Assembly (NCBI GenBank): GCA_023150345.1 | Contig: JAKLLB010000016.1 | Coordinates: forward strand, 1 to 55,290 | Reading direction: 5' to 3' | Source of the DNA: Aquabacterium sp. | GTDB taxonomy: Bacteria > Pseudomonadota > Gammaproteobacteria > Burkholderiales > Burkholderiaceae_C | Length of the DNA: 55,290 nt | Part shown: positions 45,776-55,071 of the stretch, piece after piece | How the letters are laid out: every line of letters begins with the position of its first letter | How positions within the stretch are numbered: the first letter of the stretch is position 1 | Translations under genes and position numbers: made by a program | The notes under the pieces: generated by a model | Seen by the model: only the letters and a program-made list of their open reading frames with translations | The model's database searches: none | What the model was told of the DNA's origin: nothing

Positions 45776-48022
45776 TCAGGCCCCCTTGGCTGCGGTGACC
45801 ACGGGTGCCGCCTTGGCGGTGGCCGTCTCGCGGGCACGGAAGCTGCGCCTCGCCACCCACACCAGCCAGGCGGCCAGGGCGGCGAGCAAGCCCAGCGGCC
45901 AGTACACCGGCCGGTTCCACTCGGCCTGCTTGCGGGTGCGCAATGCGGTGTCGAGCCGGTAGTACTTGGCCATGTCGCGGATCATGATGCTAGGCTTGCC
46001 GTTGTGCACCCACTGCTGGAACGCGAGGCCGCCCCAGGGGAAGTAACCGAAGCACCAGGGGCTGTCCTCCTGCAGCATGCGCACCATGCGGTCGATCAAC
46101 TCCTGCTTGCGCGGGCCCTCTTCCAGGGCCTGGAGCTGGCGGTACAACGCGTCGTACTCGGGGTTGTCGTAGTTGGCGTAGTTGTCGCCCTGGCTCTTGG
46201 ATCGCGCCAAAGGCCCATACGTCAGGAACAGGAAGTTCTCGGCATCGGGATAGTCGGCCAGCCAGCCGCCCCAGAAGATCTGGTGCCGGCCTTTGAGGGT
46301 CTTGTCCTGGTACTGGTTGAAGTCGGTGGCGCGGATTTCGAGTTGGATACCCAATTTGGCGAACTGCTTGACCATCCAGTCGTTCTCGCTCTTGAACTCG
46401 GGGGTGATGGCCCGCTGGAAGTCGTAGTTGAGCACCAGGGGCTTGCCGGTCTTGGCGTCACGCCCCTCGGGGTAGCCCGCCTGGGCAAGCAGCTTGCGCG
46501 CATCCTCGATGGGGCGACGCACGGCCTTGCCGTCTCGCCACACATGGGTGACGGGGTTGTGGAAGCCGGGCTGCCCTTCGCGTGAGCCGAACAGCCCCGG
46601 CGGGATGGGCCCATGGGCGGCCACGCCACCCTTGTGCTTGAAGATGCGGCCGTATCCCTCTTCCCAATCGACGGCGATGGCGATGGCCTGGCGCAGCTTG
46701 CGGTTGCGTACCTGCTGCTCGGGGGTGTCGCCCTTGCCGACCACCGGATCGAGCATGTTGAATCCCAGGTACCAGTTGCTGATATCGGTCATCAGCGGGA
46801 ACTGGAAGCCTCGCTCCTCATAAAGGCGCCGGATGTCATCGGAGTCGTCGGCGTCGGCACGAAAACTCACCCCGTACTCGGGGCGCTCGATCTCCGGCAC
46901 ATCGAGGAAGCCCTGCTTGAACTTGTCGCGCCGAGGCACCGCTTCCTTCTCGATGGTCACGTACAGCGTATCGATGAAGGGCATGGTCTTGCCGCAGTCG
47001 TCGAGCAGCCCGGCGGGCTTGTCCTCAGGCATGCCCTCGCATGGATAGGGCTCACCGCGGTAGTTCGGGTTGCGCACCATCACATGGCGCCGGTCCCGCA
47101 CGAACTCCTTCATCATGTAGGGCCCGGTGCCCACCGGCCACTGGTTGAGCGAAAGGCCGTTTTCGCTCATGCCCTCTTGGGCATAGAAGGCATCGGCCTC
47201 CCAGGGGATGGGCGCGAGAAACGGCATGGCCATCCAGTAGCTCCACTGCGGGTACTTGCCCTTGAGCCGGATGCGCCAGGTGTACTTGTCGGGTGCCGAA
47301 CTGCCCTCGAGCGGGAATTTCCGGAAGTCCAGGAAGGGTTTGTCGCGCGCATCCTCCGGCAAGCCCGCCAACAGCTTGGCGTCTTCGGCCTTGATGCGAT
47401 CGGCGTATTCGCGCAGGCCGATGACGTAGTCGGCGAAGATGGCGAACACAGGTGCCTCGATGCGTGTGGTGGCATGGCGCTTGAGCGCGTAGACGAAGTC
47501 CTCGGCGACGAGTTCACGCGTGCCCTGGTGTTCGAACTCGAACGGCGAGCGGCGATCGCCGAGCTGCTCACGGCTGAGTTGCAGATAGCGGCTGCGTCCC
47601 TGGTCGTCCTTGGCGAAGGCCGGATGGGGCTGGTAGAGGACGCCCGGGCGTATGCGCACGTCGTAGACGCTCTGCGCGATCAGTTCGGGCGGCGCATCGG
47701 CGGGCAGCACCTTGCCGTCCTTGTCGAGGTAGGTGGGTTTGACCACCTCGGCTGCAGACTTCGGAACCAGCGTGTAGGGCCGCTTGAGGTAGTGGTACCC
47801 GTAGGGCGGCTCGTAGATCTGGAAGGTGTAGGCCGACTCGGGGTTGGCGTAGGACGCTGTGGGGTCGAGGTAGCGAGGCGAGCGCTCATCGAACGTGTAA
47901 TACAGCGTGTTGCGCCGCGCAGCGTCGGCCGGATAGGGGCTGTTGTTGCACCCACCCGCCGCGACGGCGACGAGCAGCGCCAATGCCAGGTGCCAGGCCC
48001 TGGACAGGTGAAAACCGCGCAT
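45776..48022 (-). CDS. ABC importer substrate-binding lipoprotein (SBP family 5) with C-terminal membrane anchor
   Basis: 748 residues. Lipoprotein signal LALALLVAVAAGGCNNSPYP with Cys25. The body is SBP_bac_5: the YTFDERSPRYLDPTASY region, EDFVYALKRHATTRIEAP, NQWPVGTGPYMMKEFVRDRR, and WNRPVYW near the end. A hydrophobic helix (WPLGLLAALAAWLVWVA) then a basic tail follows, about residues 705–735. Family 5 proteins are usually 500–620 residues without this helix. First gene of the four-gene operon; ligand probably peptides or peptide-like compounds. Confidence 0.9.
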   Translation of the reverse strand: MRGFHLSRAWHLALALLVAVAAGGCNNSPYPADAARRNTLYYTFDERSPRYLDPTASYANPESAYTFQIYEPPYGYHYLKRPYTLVPKSAAEVVKPTYLDKDGKVLPADAPPELIAQSVYDVRIRPGVLYQPHPAFAKDDQGRSRYLQLSREQLGDRRSPFEFEHQGTRELVAEDFVYALKRHATTRIEAPVFAIFADYVIGLREYADRIKAEDAKLLAGLPEDARDKPFLDFRKFPLEGSSAPDKYTWRIRLKGKYPQWSYWMAMPFLAPIPWEADAFYAQEGMSENGLSLNQWPVGTGPYMMKEFVRDRRHVMVRNPNYRGEPYPCEGMPEDKPAGLLDDCGKTMPFIDTLYVTIEKEAVPRRDKFKQGFLDVPEIERPEYGVSFRADADDSDDIRRLYEERGFQFPLMTDISNWYLGFNMLDPVVGKGDTPEQQVRNRKLRQAIAIAVDWEEGYGRIFKHKGGVAAHGPIPPGLFGSREGQPGFHNPVTHVWRDGKAVRRPIEDARKLLAQAGYPEGRDAKTGKPLVLNYDFQRAITPEFKSENDWMVKQFAKLGIQLEIRATDFNQYQDKTLKGRHQIFWGGWLADYPDAENFLFLTYGPLARSKSQGDNYANYDNPEYDALYRQLQALEEGPRKQELIDRMVRMLQEDSPWCFGYFPWGGLAFQQWVHNGKPSIMIRDMAKYYRLDTALRTRKQAEWNRPVYWPLGLLAALAAWLVWVARRSFRARETATAKAAPVVTAAKGA

Positions 48023-48233
48023 GCGGGAGCACTCCTGGTGCGGGCAGTCGGCCGCGCGGGGTGGCGCTGCCAGTTGCCGGAAAACGAGCGCCCCGACCGG
48101 CCTGCGCTCATGACGCCGGCCCTTCGAGGCGAGCGTGGATTCTATGCCGCCCGCCGCCCGGGCGACCTCGGGGTTGGCCCGGGGCCACCCACCCCTTCAC
48201 TTGCGGGATGGTGCGGCGCTCTGGCCCGAGACA

Positions 48234-49145
48234 TCAGTGCCCACCCCAGCCCACCAGTACGTCGCGGCCTTGCACCACCAGCTCGACTCGGGCGCCGACC
48301 GGCAGACACACCTTGGTGCGCACATGCCCGAAGGGCAACCCAGTGAGAACGGGCACCGGGCACACCTGCCGCACATGGGCTACCGCTCGTTTCAGTGTAT
48401 AGCCGCGGTCCAGCGGCGACATACGGTAGTCGGTGAACGCGCCCAGCAAGACCGCCTTCTGGCGCTCCAGCACGCCGGCCTGGTGCAGCTGAAGCAGTGC
48501 GCGCTCGATGCGGTAAGGGTGTTCGTTGACGTCTTCGAGAAAGAGGATGCCGTTGCGCACCTTGGGCCAATACGGCGTGCCCAGCAGTGACTGCACAACG
48601 GCGAGGTTGCCGCCCCACAGTACACCGCGCGCCTGCAGACCGTCATAACCCGGCTCAGTACGGAAACCGACCGCCTCGAGCTCGCCCGCCATCGCCTCGC
48701 GAAGGCAGTCGCGCGTCACGTCGTCGACGCCGCCCTCGTCGTCGGCGCGCCCGAAGTCCTCAGCCGCCATCGGCCCGTGCCAGCTGCGCGCACCGGTGCG
48801 CGCCAGCAGGCCCAGTTGCAGCGCGGTGAGATCGCTGTATCCGACCCAGCGCGTGCCCTGCTCCACCGACCGCGCGAGGCGCCCCCAGTCGATGCGATCG
48901 AGCAGCCTCGTCAGACCATAGCCGCCGCGGCTGGCCATGGCCACCGAGGGCGTGGCGTCGGCCACGCGATGCAGTGTGGCCAGACGCGCCTCATCATCGC
49001 CGGCAAACCGCTGATGGCGCGCACGCACGCTCGAGTCGATGCTCACGTCGAAGCCCAGCGCGCCCAGCCGTCGCCGCGCGCGGGCCACGGCGCCCAACCG
49101 CAGCTCGACGCCAGCAGCCGCGTAAACGATGAGACTGTCCGTCAT
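48234..49145 (-). CDS. ldcA: Muramoyltetrapeptide carboxypeptidase (LD-carboxypeptidase)
   Basis: 303 residues, peptidase family S66. The Ser-Glu-His triad is visible: Ser104 in WVGYSDLTALQ, Glu204 in LFLEDVNEHP and His274 in GLPFGHVRTK. It removes the terminal D-Ala from murein tetrapeptides in the cytoplasm during wall recycling. Coupled to tadA by an ATGA overlap, a common pairing in Burkholderiales. Confidence 0.94.
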   Translation of the reverse strand: MTDSLIVYAAAGVELRLGAVARARRRLGALGFDVSIDSSVRARHQRFAGDDEARLATLHRVADATPSVAMASRGGYGLTRLLDRIDWGRLARSVEQGTRWVGYSDLTALQLGLLARTGARSWHGPMAAEDFGRADDEGGVDDVTRDCLREAMAGELEAVGFRTEPGYDGLQARGVLWGGNLAVVQSLLGTPYWPKVRNGILFLEDVNEHPYRIERALLQLHQAGVLERQKAVLLGAFTDYRMSPLDRGYTLKRAVAHVRQVCPVPVLTGLPFGHVRTKVCLPVGARVELVVQGRDVLVGWGGH

Positions 49146-49750
49146 GGGGACTCCGGCCCGTCGTGCATCGGCAACTCGCAGGCATCGCCCGTCGGTATGG
49201 GTTCATCATCAGGCTCGGCCGACACGGGCAACTGGGCATCGCGCTCGGCTCGCTGCAGGGCGCGGCGCTGGGCGAAGAACTCGCGCAGCATCTGTGCACT
49301 CGCATCTGCCAGCACCCCCCCCTGCACCACCGTGTGGTGGTTGAGCTGCGGCTGGGCGAACAGATCGACCACCGAACCGGCGGCGCCCGTCTTGGGGTCG
49401 AACGCGCCGAACACCACCCGCTTGAATCGCGCGTGCATGATGGCCATGGCGCACATGGCACATGGCTCCAGCGTCACGTAGAGCTCGCAATCGGGCAGGC
49501 GGTAGTTCTCGAGGAGGTGCGCCGCGTGCCGCATGGCCACGATTTCGGCGTGCGCCGTGGGGTCGTGCGTGGTGATGGGGCGGTTGTAGCCGGTGGCCAG
49601 CACCTGCCCCTCGCGCATGATGACCGCGCCCACCGGCACCTCGCCGGCCAGCTGCGCATTGAGCGCCTGGTCGAGCGCAATGCGCATGGCGCGTTCGTCT
49701 TGGGGGTCGATCACGGTGTGCTTCGCGGCAGAGGCAGCATTGTGGCGCAC
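49142..49750 (-). CDS. tadA: tRNA adenosine(34) deaminase
   Basis: Up to 202 residues from a GTG at 49750; GTG at 49714 and ATG at 49687 are alternatives. Zinc and catalytic residues: His67-Ala-Glu69 in TAHAEIVAMRHAA, and Cys97 and Cys100 in LEPCAMCAMAIMHARFKRVV. It makes inosine at the wobble position of tRNA-Arg(ACG). The C-terminal 40 residues are acidic and variable. Upstream partner of ldcA. Confidence 0.93.
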   Translation of the reverse strand: MRHNAASAAKHTVIDPQDERAMRIALDQALNAQLAGEVPVGAVIMREGQVLATGYNRPITTHDPTAHAEIVAMRHAAHLLENYRLPDCELYVTLEPCAMCAMAIMHARFKRVVFGAFDPKTGAAGSVVDLFAQPQLNHHTVVQGGVLADASAQMLREFFAQRRALQRAERDAQLPVSAEPDDEPIPTGDACELPMHDGPESP

Positions 49751-49802
49751 TGGAAAGGCTGCGCCATGCCCACCGGCTGGTCGAACAATCCGGCGGCCAG
49801 CG

Positions 49803-50441
49803 CTACGCCATCATCGACGCCCTCTGCGAGAGCGCTTCGCGCCAACGCATCAAGTGCGCATGCTCAGTTGCATCAGGCCGGACTTTGACGATCCGCGCGA
49901 AGTCCACTGCCACGGCCGCAGTGATGTCGGCGACGCTGAAGCGATCGCCCGCGACGAATGCCCGGTTCGACAGGCGCCCGTCGAGCGCCGCCATGAACTG
50001 CCGCAGCCGCTGCAGCCCGCGCTCGGCCAACGCCGGAATCTGCTCGTAACCGATGGGGCCCGGCAACGCGCGCCCGGCCATGGCAGGCGAGCTGTTGCGC
50101 AGCGCCTCGGCCACGGCCAGCAGGCCCTCGAACTCAGCGCGCCAGTGCCAGCTGGCCACCTCCGCCTTCTCCAGCGGCGTGGTGCCCAGCAACGGGGGAT
50201 CGGGGCGCGCCGCCTCGGCCCAGGCGATGATGGCGGCGTTGTCGGTCAACACCACACCCTCGTCGGTGCGCAAGGCAGGCACCGTGCACAGCGGGTTGAT
50301 GGCGCGGTAGGCATCGCCCAGCTGTTCGCCGCTGCGGAGGTCGATCTGCACCGTTTTGTGCGCGATCGCCTTTTCCGCCAACAGGATGCGTGCGCGCCGC
50401 GGGCTCGGGGCTGTGGCGCAGTCGTAGAGCGTGATCGTCAT
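49803..50441 (-). CDS. Glutathione S-transferase family protein
   Basis: 212 residues. N-terminal thioredoxin-like domain MTITLYDCATAPSPRRARIL with Ser13 as candidate catalytic residue, the cis-Pro motif CTVPALRTDEGVVLTDNAAI, and an all-helical C-terminal domain with RAFVAGDRFSVADITAAVAV. Binds glutathione; substrate unknown. Follows the broken yghU-type gene on the same strand. Confidence 0.9.
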   Translation of the reverse strand: MTITLYDCATAPSPRRARILLAEKAIAHKTVQIDLRSGEQLGDAYRAINPLCTVPALRTDEGVVLTDNAAIIAWAEAARPDPPLLGTTPLEKAEVASWHWRAEFEGLLAVAEALRNSSPAMAGRALPGPIGYEQIPALAERGLQRLRQFMAALDGRLSNRAFVAGDRFSVADITAAVAVDFARIVKVRPDATEHAHLMRWREALSQRASMMA

Positions 50442-50468
50442 GGCAGCACTCCTGCTGTGGCACCGGGC

Positions 50469-51232
50469 TCAGGCAAGCTTGTCCTGGGTTCGGGTCTCGA
50501 AATCGACGGCATCGTGCCGTTCGTGCAATTGGGTCTCGGGCGGCCCCCACAGCCGATTGACCATGCGGCCGCGGCGCGCGGCCGGTCGCTGCGCCACGCG
50601 GTCTGCCCACTCCACGATGTGGCGGTACTCCTGCACCTGCAGGAACTCGCCCGCCTCGTACAGCTGCCCCTTGGCCAACGCGCCATACCACGGCCAGATC
50701 GCGATGTCGGCGATCGTGTAGTCGGCGCCCGCCACATATGGCACCTCGGCCAGCCGCCCAGGTACGGCGCACTGCCCATCTGCCAGAACAACCACGACAG
50801 GCACTCGGCGCGCGCCGCAGCCTCGTTGGGCAGCAGCGCCCCGAACTTCTCGGCGAGGTACACCAGGATCGACCCGGATTCGAACACGCGCACCGGCTGC
50901 GGTCCGCTGCGGTCCACCAGGGCGGGGATCTTGCTGTTCGGATTGACGGCGACAAAGCCACTGCCGAATTGGTCGCCCTGCTGGATGCGGATGGGCCACG
51001 CGTCGTACTCGGCGCCCGCGTGACCCAGGGCCAGCAATTCCTCCAGCATCACCGTGACCTTGACCCCGTTGGGAGTGGCCATCGAATACAACTGCAGCGG
51101 GTGGCGGCCGACCGGCAGTTCGGCTTCGTGGGTGGCTCCGGCCGTAGGACGGTTGATCGACGCGAAGCTTCCGCCGGCATCGACAGGCGGGGACCAGACT
51201 CGGGGTGGGGTGTAGTCGGCAGGGTTATCCAT
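50469..51232 (-). pseudogene. yghU: YghU-type glutathione S-transferase broken by an internal deletion
   Basis: The N-terminal part from MDNPADYTPPRVWSPPVDAG runs through VMLEELLALGHAGAEYDAWP and LSWLFWQMGSAPYLGG in one frame. The C-terminal part RLAEVPYVAGADYTIADIAI, then WPWYGALAKGQLYEAGEFLQ and TRTQDKLA, is in another. In intact YghU proteins about 45 residues (the FGHFYAYAP segment and a helix) lie between LGGG and RLAE; here the two ends meet near 50752–50762. So an internal deletion with frameshift occurred. YghU reduces disulfides with glutathione. Start has several possible upstream codons. Confidence 0.85.
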
Positions 51233-51354
51233 GCCGCCATTCTGCGGGCAGTGGTGACGCTGGGCGAGCCATGCTTCGCATGGCCACACAGGCGGCTGGC
51301 CCGCGCGCACGACCGTAGGTGGAACCTGAGCCGAGTCCGCCGCTCGAACACACG

Positions 51355-52290
51355 TTATCGCGGTCGTGGTACCAGCACTTCGCGCCCCTGGGCATCGTGC
51401 TCCCACCGGTAGTGACGCGCGACGAACGCCGCGTCGATGGGCACGCCTTGCCCCGGGCCCACCAGGCTCGCGTCGATGCGCACGCCGTCGGGCTTGCCCG
51501 TGGCCAGATCGACCACCAGCAGGGCCTGGAAGCGTTCGTCGCTCGCCCAGTCCCGACCATCTCCGGCCAGCACGAAGCGGGTACGTCCGGGAGACAGGGC
51601 GATCGCCGGCGAGTTGCTGGCGTTCATCTCGACATCACCCTTGACCTTGCCCTGGTGCCACCAGGGCTCGACGGGCCGGGTGGCCAGCGTGCCGACATCG
51701 AGAACGACACGGTGGCGCAAGTACAAGAGCCGGCCACCTGCCAGCCGAAGGTTCGGCGGCGAGTCGATGCGGTCGAGCCCGTAGCCGGTGCTCTGGGGTC
51801 CAGGCTGCCCGTTGGCGGAATCGAGCCATTGCAGCGCGCTGTCGCTCGCCTGCGGCGCCAGTTCACGAACCTCGGCGTGATCACCTTCATCGACCACCAG
51901 GTGATAGCGCATGCCGCTGGCCAGCAGGAGCGCCGGCCTGGGCGCGTCCGGCAACTCGAGCACTTGAAAGTGCCGCTCGCCCAGGCCAGGCACGGCCACG
52001 TTTCGTCCCCGATGGCTGATCGAGTACTCCCGCATGCGCTGGGTACCGAAGGGGTTGCCGGTTCGCATGAAGAGCCCGCCGTCGCCGATGCGCTTCGCGT
52101 GCTGGGTGATCACAAACGAACCGACTCGACGCTCCGCGGGGTCATCACCCGAGCCGGCGGCGTTTGCGTTACCGGCCGCGGCGGCGAACAGAAGGATCCA
52201 AAGGGACGACGTGCGCGCCAAGCGCCACAACGCGCCACGGGGTGCGGCAAGGCACCCTTGGTCAAGCGGCGATCGACCCGAATTGCTCAT
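51355..52290 (-). CDS. Exported protein of unknown function
   Basis: 311 residues from MSNSGRSPLDQGCLAAPRGA; an ATG 72 bases upstream is possible. LARTSSLWILLFAAAAGNAN is a signal sequence ending in an ANA-A cleavage site. The mature part looks beta-rich with repeated short blocks such as RPALLLASGMRYHLVVDEGD and LAGGRLLYLRHRVVLDVGTL, perhaps propeller-like. No family recognised. Divergent from the small lipoprotein gene. Confidence 0.72.
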   Translation of the reverse strand: MSNSGRSPLDQGCLAAPRGALWRLARTSSLWILLFAAAAGNANAAGSGDDPAERRVGSFVITQHAKRIGDGGLFMRTGNPFGTQRMREYSISHRGRNVAVPGLGERHFQVLELPDAPRPALLLASGMRYHLVVDEGDHAEVRELAPQASDSALQWLDSANGQPGPQSTGYGLDRIDSPPNLRLAGGRLLYLRHRVVLDVGTLATRPVEPWWHQGKVKGDVEMNASNSPAIALSPGRTRFVLAGDGRDWASDERFQALLVVDLATGKPDGVRIDASLVGPGQGVPIDAAFVARHYRWEHDAQGREVLVPRPR

Positions 52291-52532
52291 TGCATCGTCT
52301 CCAAAGGTCTCGTTGCGGCGAACAACAGCCGCGGAAGGCGCGCCGCATCGCTGGATCGACACCCGGCCTTCAAACGGGCAAATCCCTTCGGCGTGCGGCC
52401 CGGTGCGGCCCGCACATCATCCCCCGGCCCGAACTCGGCGTGCTGCATTGAAACAATGGTGTCGCAATGCCTGAGCAGAATCGTGCGAGACCGCGCGCCC
52501 GCCGGTCACTCTGAACCCAGGAGTCCCTCACG

Positions 52533-52784
52533 ATGATCAAGCCCTTTGCCGTCATCGGCATCGCCGTACTGGCTGCCGGATGCGCCAGCCAGACCCCCAG
52601 CAGCACGCCGGCCCCGGCGGCAGCCAAGACCGCCGCCGCCAAGGTTCCGCAGTGCTATTCCGGCGATGCCGGACGCTTCTTCAACGTGGGCGAGAAGACC
52701 ACGCTGGCTGGGCTGGAGGTCGCGTGCACGGCCACCTCCGACGGCAAGAATGGGCAGTGGATGTCGGCCAAGCACGCCAAGTAG
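52533..52784 (+). CDS. Small lipoprotein
   Basis: 83 residues. MIKPFAVIGIAVLAAGCASQ is a lipoprotein signal with lipobox LAAGC (Cys17). A Pro/Ala linker precedes a short domain with VPQCYSGDAGRFFNVGEKTT and GLEVACTATSDGKNGQWM; two Cys may form a disulfide. CAGGAGT about ten bases before the ATG supports the start. Function unknown. Confidence 0.8.
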   Translation: MIKPFAVIGIAVLAAGCASQTPSSTPAPAAAKTAAAKVPQCYSGDAGRFFNVGEKTTLAGLEVACTATSDGKNGQWMSAKHAK

Positions 52785-52852
52785 TTTTCACCGCGGTGTG
52801 GCGCATGCGGCCCAGCGCGTCGCGCCTCCTTCGACACCCAGGCAGTGCGCCT

Positions 52853-53905
52853 TCATGCGCCCAATGCGTAGAACGCCATGGCCGGGCTGCGGATATCGAG
52901 CCGCTCGAAGCGGCCGAACCCCGCCTGCTCGGCCAGTGCCCTGGCCCGACGCTCGCCCCAGCACGCACCCAGACCCGGCCCGCCCAGGGCCAGGCTCTGC
53001 GGCACGCAGTGCAGGCATGAGATGCCATAGAGCATGCGCGCGAACGGGTTGCCAAAGTTCTCGTGCAGCGCGTCGCTGACCTTGGGCTCGACCATCAGGT
53101 AGGTGCCCTGAGGCGCCAACGCCGCACGTATGCGCGCGAGCGCGCCGGCCGGATCCGGCAGGTCGTGCACCACGTCGAAGGTGGAGATGAAGTCCCAACC
53201 GGGGTCGGTGGGCAGCGCCTCGACGCCGGCCTCGTGCCATTGAACATCGACGGCGGCCGCCTGTCCGGCAGCGCGCGCCAGCGCCATGGACTTTGCGTCG
53301 GGCTCCAGACCGGCCACGGTGGCGCCCGGGAATGCGCTCGCCAGCGCAATGGGCACCACCCCCACGCCGCAGCCGATGTCGATCGCGCGCCCTCCAGCAG
53401 ACATCCGATCGACCACGCCCGGCACCGCGGGCAACCAACTGCGCACCAGCCGGTTGTTGTACACGGCGCGATTCATCGCCGCCAGCGCCTCGGGCAGCTC
53501 CGCGCCGTACTCGGCAAAACCCACGCCAGCGCCGCTGCGAAAGGCCAGCTCGAGTTGCGCAATGGCACCAGCCATCGACGGCAGGCCCCCGAACAGCCCA
53601 GCCAGCCAGTACTCCGACGTGCGATCGGCCAGGAACTGGGCATGTTCGTCCGGCAGCTCGAAAGCGCCGGTGGCGGGATCGTAGTCCACGTACCCGGCGC
53701 CCGCCATCGCCGCGAGCCACTCCTCGGCATAGCGTGGTGCGATGCCGGCGCGTTGCGCCAAAGCCTCCGGCTGCAAGGGGCCGGCGCCAGCCATGGCTTC
53801 GAACAGCTGCAGGCGGCTGCCCAGCAGCACCAGCGACGCGGCCATCGTGGTGGCCACATCCCCCACCATCTTCAACATGAACGAGTTGGCGCGCTGCTTG
53901 TCCAT
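52853..53905 (-). CDS. SAM-dependent methyltransferase with N-terminal winged-helix domain
   Basis: 350 residues from MDKQRANSFMLKMVGDVATT. The N-terminal part (10–75) is the winged-helix dimerisation region seen in Rv2258c-like methyltransferases (LQRAGIAPRYAEEWLAAMAG-like). The Rossmann domain has motif I AIDIGCGVGVVP (174–185), LEPDAKSM, and FDVVHDLPDPAGALARIRAA. Substrate unknown. Divergent from the bicupin gene. Confidence 0.87.
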   Translation of the reverse strand: MDKQRANSFMLKMVGDVATTMAASLVLLGSRLQLFEAMAGAGPLQPEALAQRAGIAPRYAEEWLAAMAGAGYVDYDPATGAFELPDEHAQFLADRTSEYWLAGLFGGLPSMAGAIAQLELAFRSGAGVGFAEYGAELPEALAAMNRAVYNNRLVRSWLPAVPGVVDRMSAGGRAIDIGCGVGVVPIALASAFPGATVAGLEPDAKSMALARAAGQAAAVDVQWHEAGVEALPTDPGWDFISTFDVVHDLPDPAGALARIRAALAPQGTYLMVEPKVSDALHENFGNPFARMLYGISCLHCVPQSLALGGPGLGACWGERRARALAEQAGFGRFERLDIRSPAMAFYALGA

Positions 53906-54153
53906 CTGGGCACTCCATGCTGGATACGCGACCGTCAGGCTCGGCCGCAAGCCGAGCGTTGACTGTACCGGGTTGACCACGGTTCGGCATGGAGTCCAAG
54001 CGATCGTGGCACCTCAACGGCCGAGGTTCCGCCGCGGCGGCGCAATGCCAGATTTCGAACGCGCTCGTAGAAATCGGCATCGTTCGTCGATCGGCGAAGC
54101 CGGTATGGTGCGTGCTCATGGGCCTGCCTCCGCAGGCCTGGACACACCGAATC

Positions 54154-55014
54154 ATGGCCACGATCAACGACATCACATTCATCGACACCCTGGCGGCCGC
54201 GCCTGTCTCCGTTGCCTCAGGAATCGAACGGACGATTTGCAGCCCGGGCTTGTGCGGCTCCAAGAATCTCATCGCATACCGCCGCACGATTTCCGCGGGG
54301 CGCAGCCTGAGCGTCGAGGCCGGCGACGACTACCATCTGCTGTACGTCATCGAGGGCGCGGCAGACGGGCAGATCCGCTTCGGCGGCGACTCGCACGCAG
54401 CCGACGAAGGTGCCGGCGTGTTGTTGGTGCCGGGCGAGTCGGCCTCCATCCATGCGCAGGGCTCAAACCTCGACGTGCTGCACCTGGTGACGCCCAAGCC
54501 CCCTGCAGCGGTCGAGAACGGTCTGCCTGGCGGACCGGGCTACTTCTTCAACCGCGGCACGTTGCGGGCGCTGGCTGACTCCAGCGGCGGCCGGGTGCGC
54601 CGCTTCTGCGTGGAGTCCAGCGTGCGCTATCCCGACGGCCGCCGGCTGACGCAAACCAATGCGATACAGGCGGGCGAGATGCACTACAACGCCGGCGGCG
54701 CGTCGCCCTATCACCTGCACAAGCCGACCGAGGCCAATCCCGACGGCGCCGCCCACTGCTACATCACGTTCAAGGGCCGCGGCAAGGTCGACGTCGGCCA
54801 GACCTCCCAAGTCATCGAGCCGGGCACGTTGGTGTACTTCCCCTCGGGCATTCCGCACCAGCTCAACGCCTGGGAAGGCGCGCTGGACTACTTCGAGATC
54901 CAGGCCTGGCGCAGCTTCAAGACCGACATCCTGAGCAACGATCCGCTCGGCCTGAAGTGGTTCTACGTTGGCGAAAGCGCGGACGAGCCCAAGGTCGAGT
55001 GGAACCAGAGCTGA
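54154..55014 (+). CDS. Bicupin domain protein
   Basis: 286 residues from MATINDITFIDTLAAAPVSV; further upstream in-frame codons are not family-like. The N-terminal cupin has YHLLYVIEGAADGQIRFGGD and VPGESASIHAQG; the C-terminal one has GASPYHLHKPTEANPDGAAH and VYFPSGIPHQLNAWEG with His residues placed to bind metal. Such bicupins are dioxygenases or isomerases acting on small acids; the substrate cannot be inferred. Divergent from the methyltransferase. Confidence 0.85.
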   Translation: MATINDITFIDTLAAAPVSVASGIERTICSPGLCGSKNLIAYRRTISAGRSLSVEAGDDYHLLYVIEGAADGQIRFGGDSHAADEGAGVLLVPGESASIHAQGSNLDVLHLVTPKPPAAVENGLPGGPGYFFNRGTLRALADSSGGRVRRFCVESSVRYPDGRRLTQTNAIQAGEMHYNAGGASPYHLHKPTEANPDGAAHCYITFKGRGKVDVGQTSQVIEPGTLVYFPSGIPHQLNAWEGALDYFEIQAWRSFKTDILSNDPLGLKWFYVGESADEPKVEWNQS

Positions 55015-55071
55015 ACGCCGGCCACGGAAAGCGGCTGGGCTGAGGCGCGCCCGCGCGCGACGAGGTGGTTG

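Noticed and set aside
46613-48346. 577-codon plus-strand frame opposite the binding-protein gene
   Set aside because: Antisense shadow of a well-supported lipoprotein gene, with no domain of its own.
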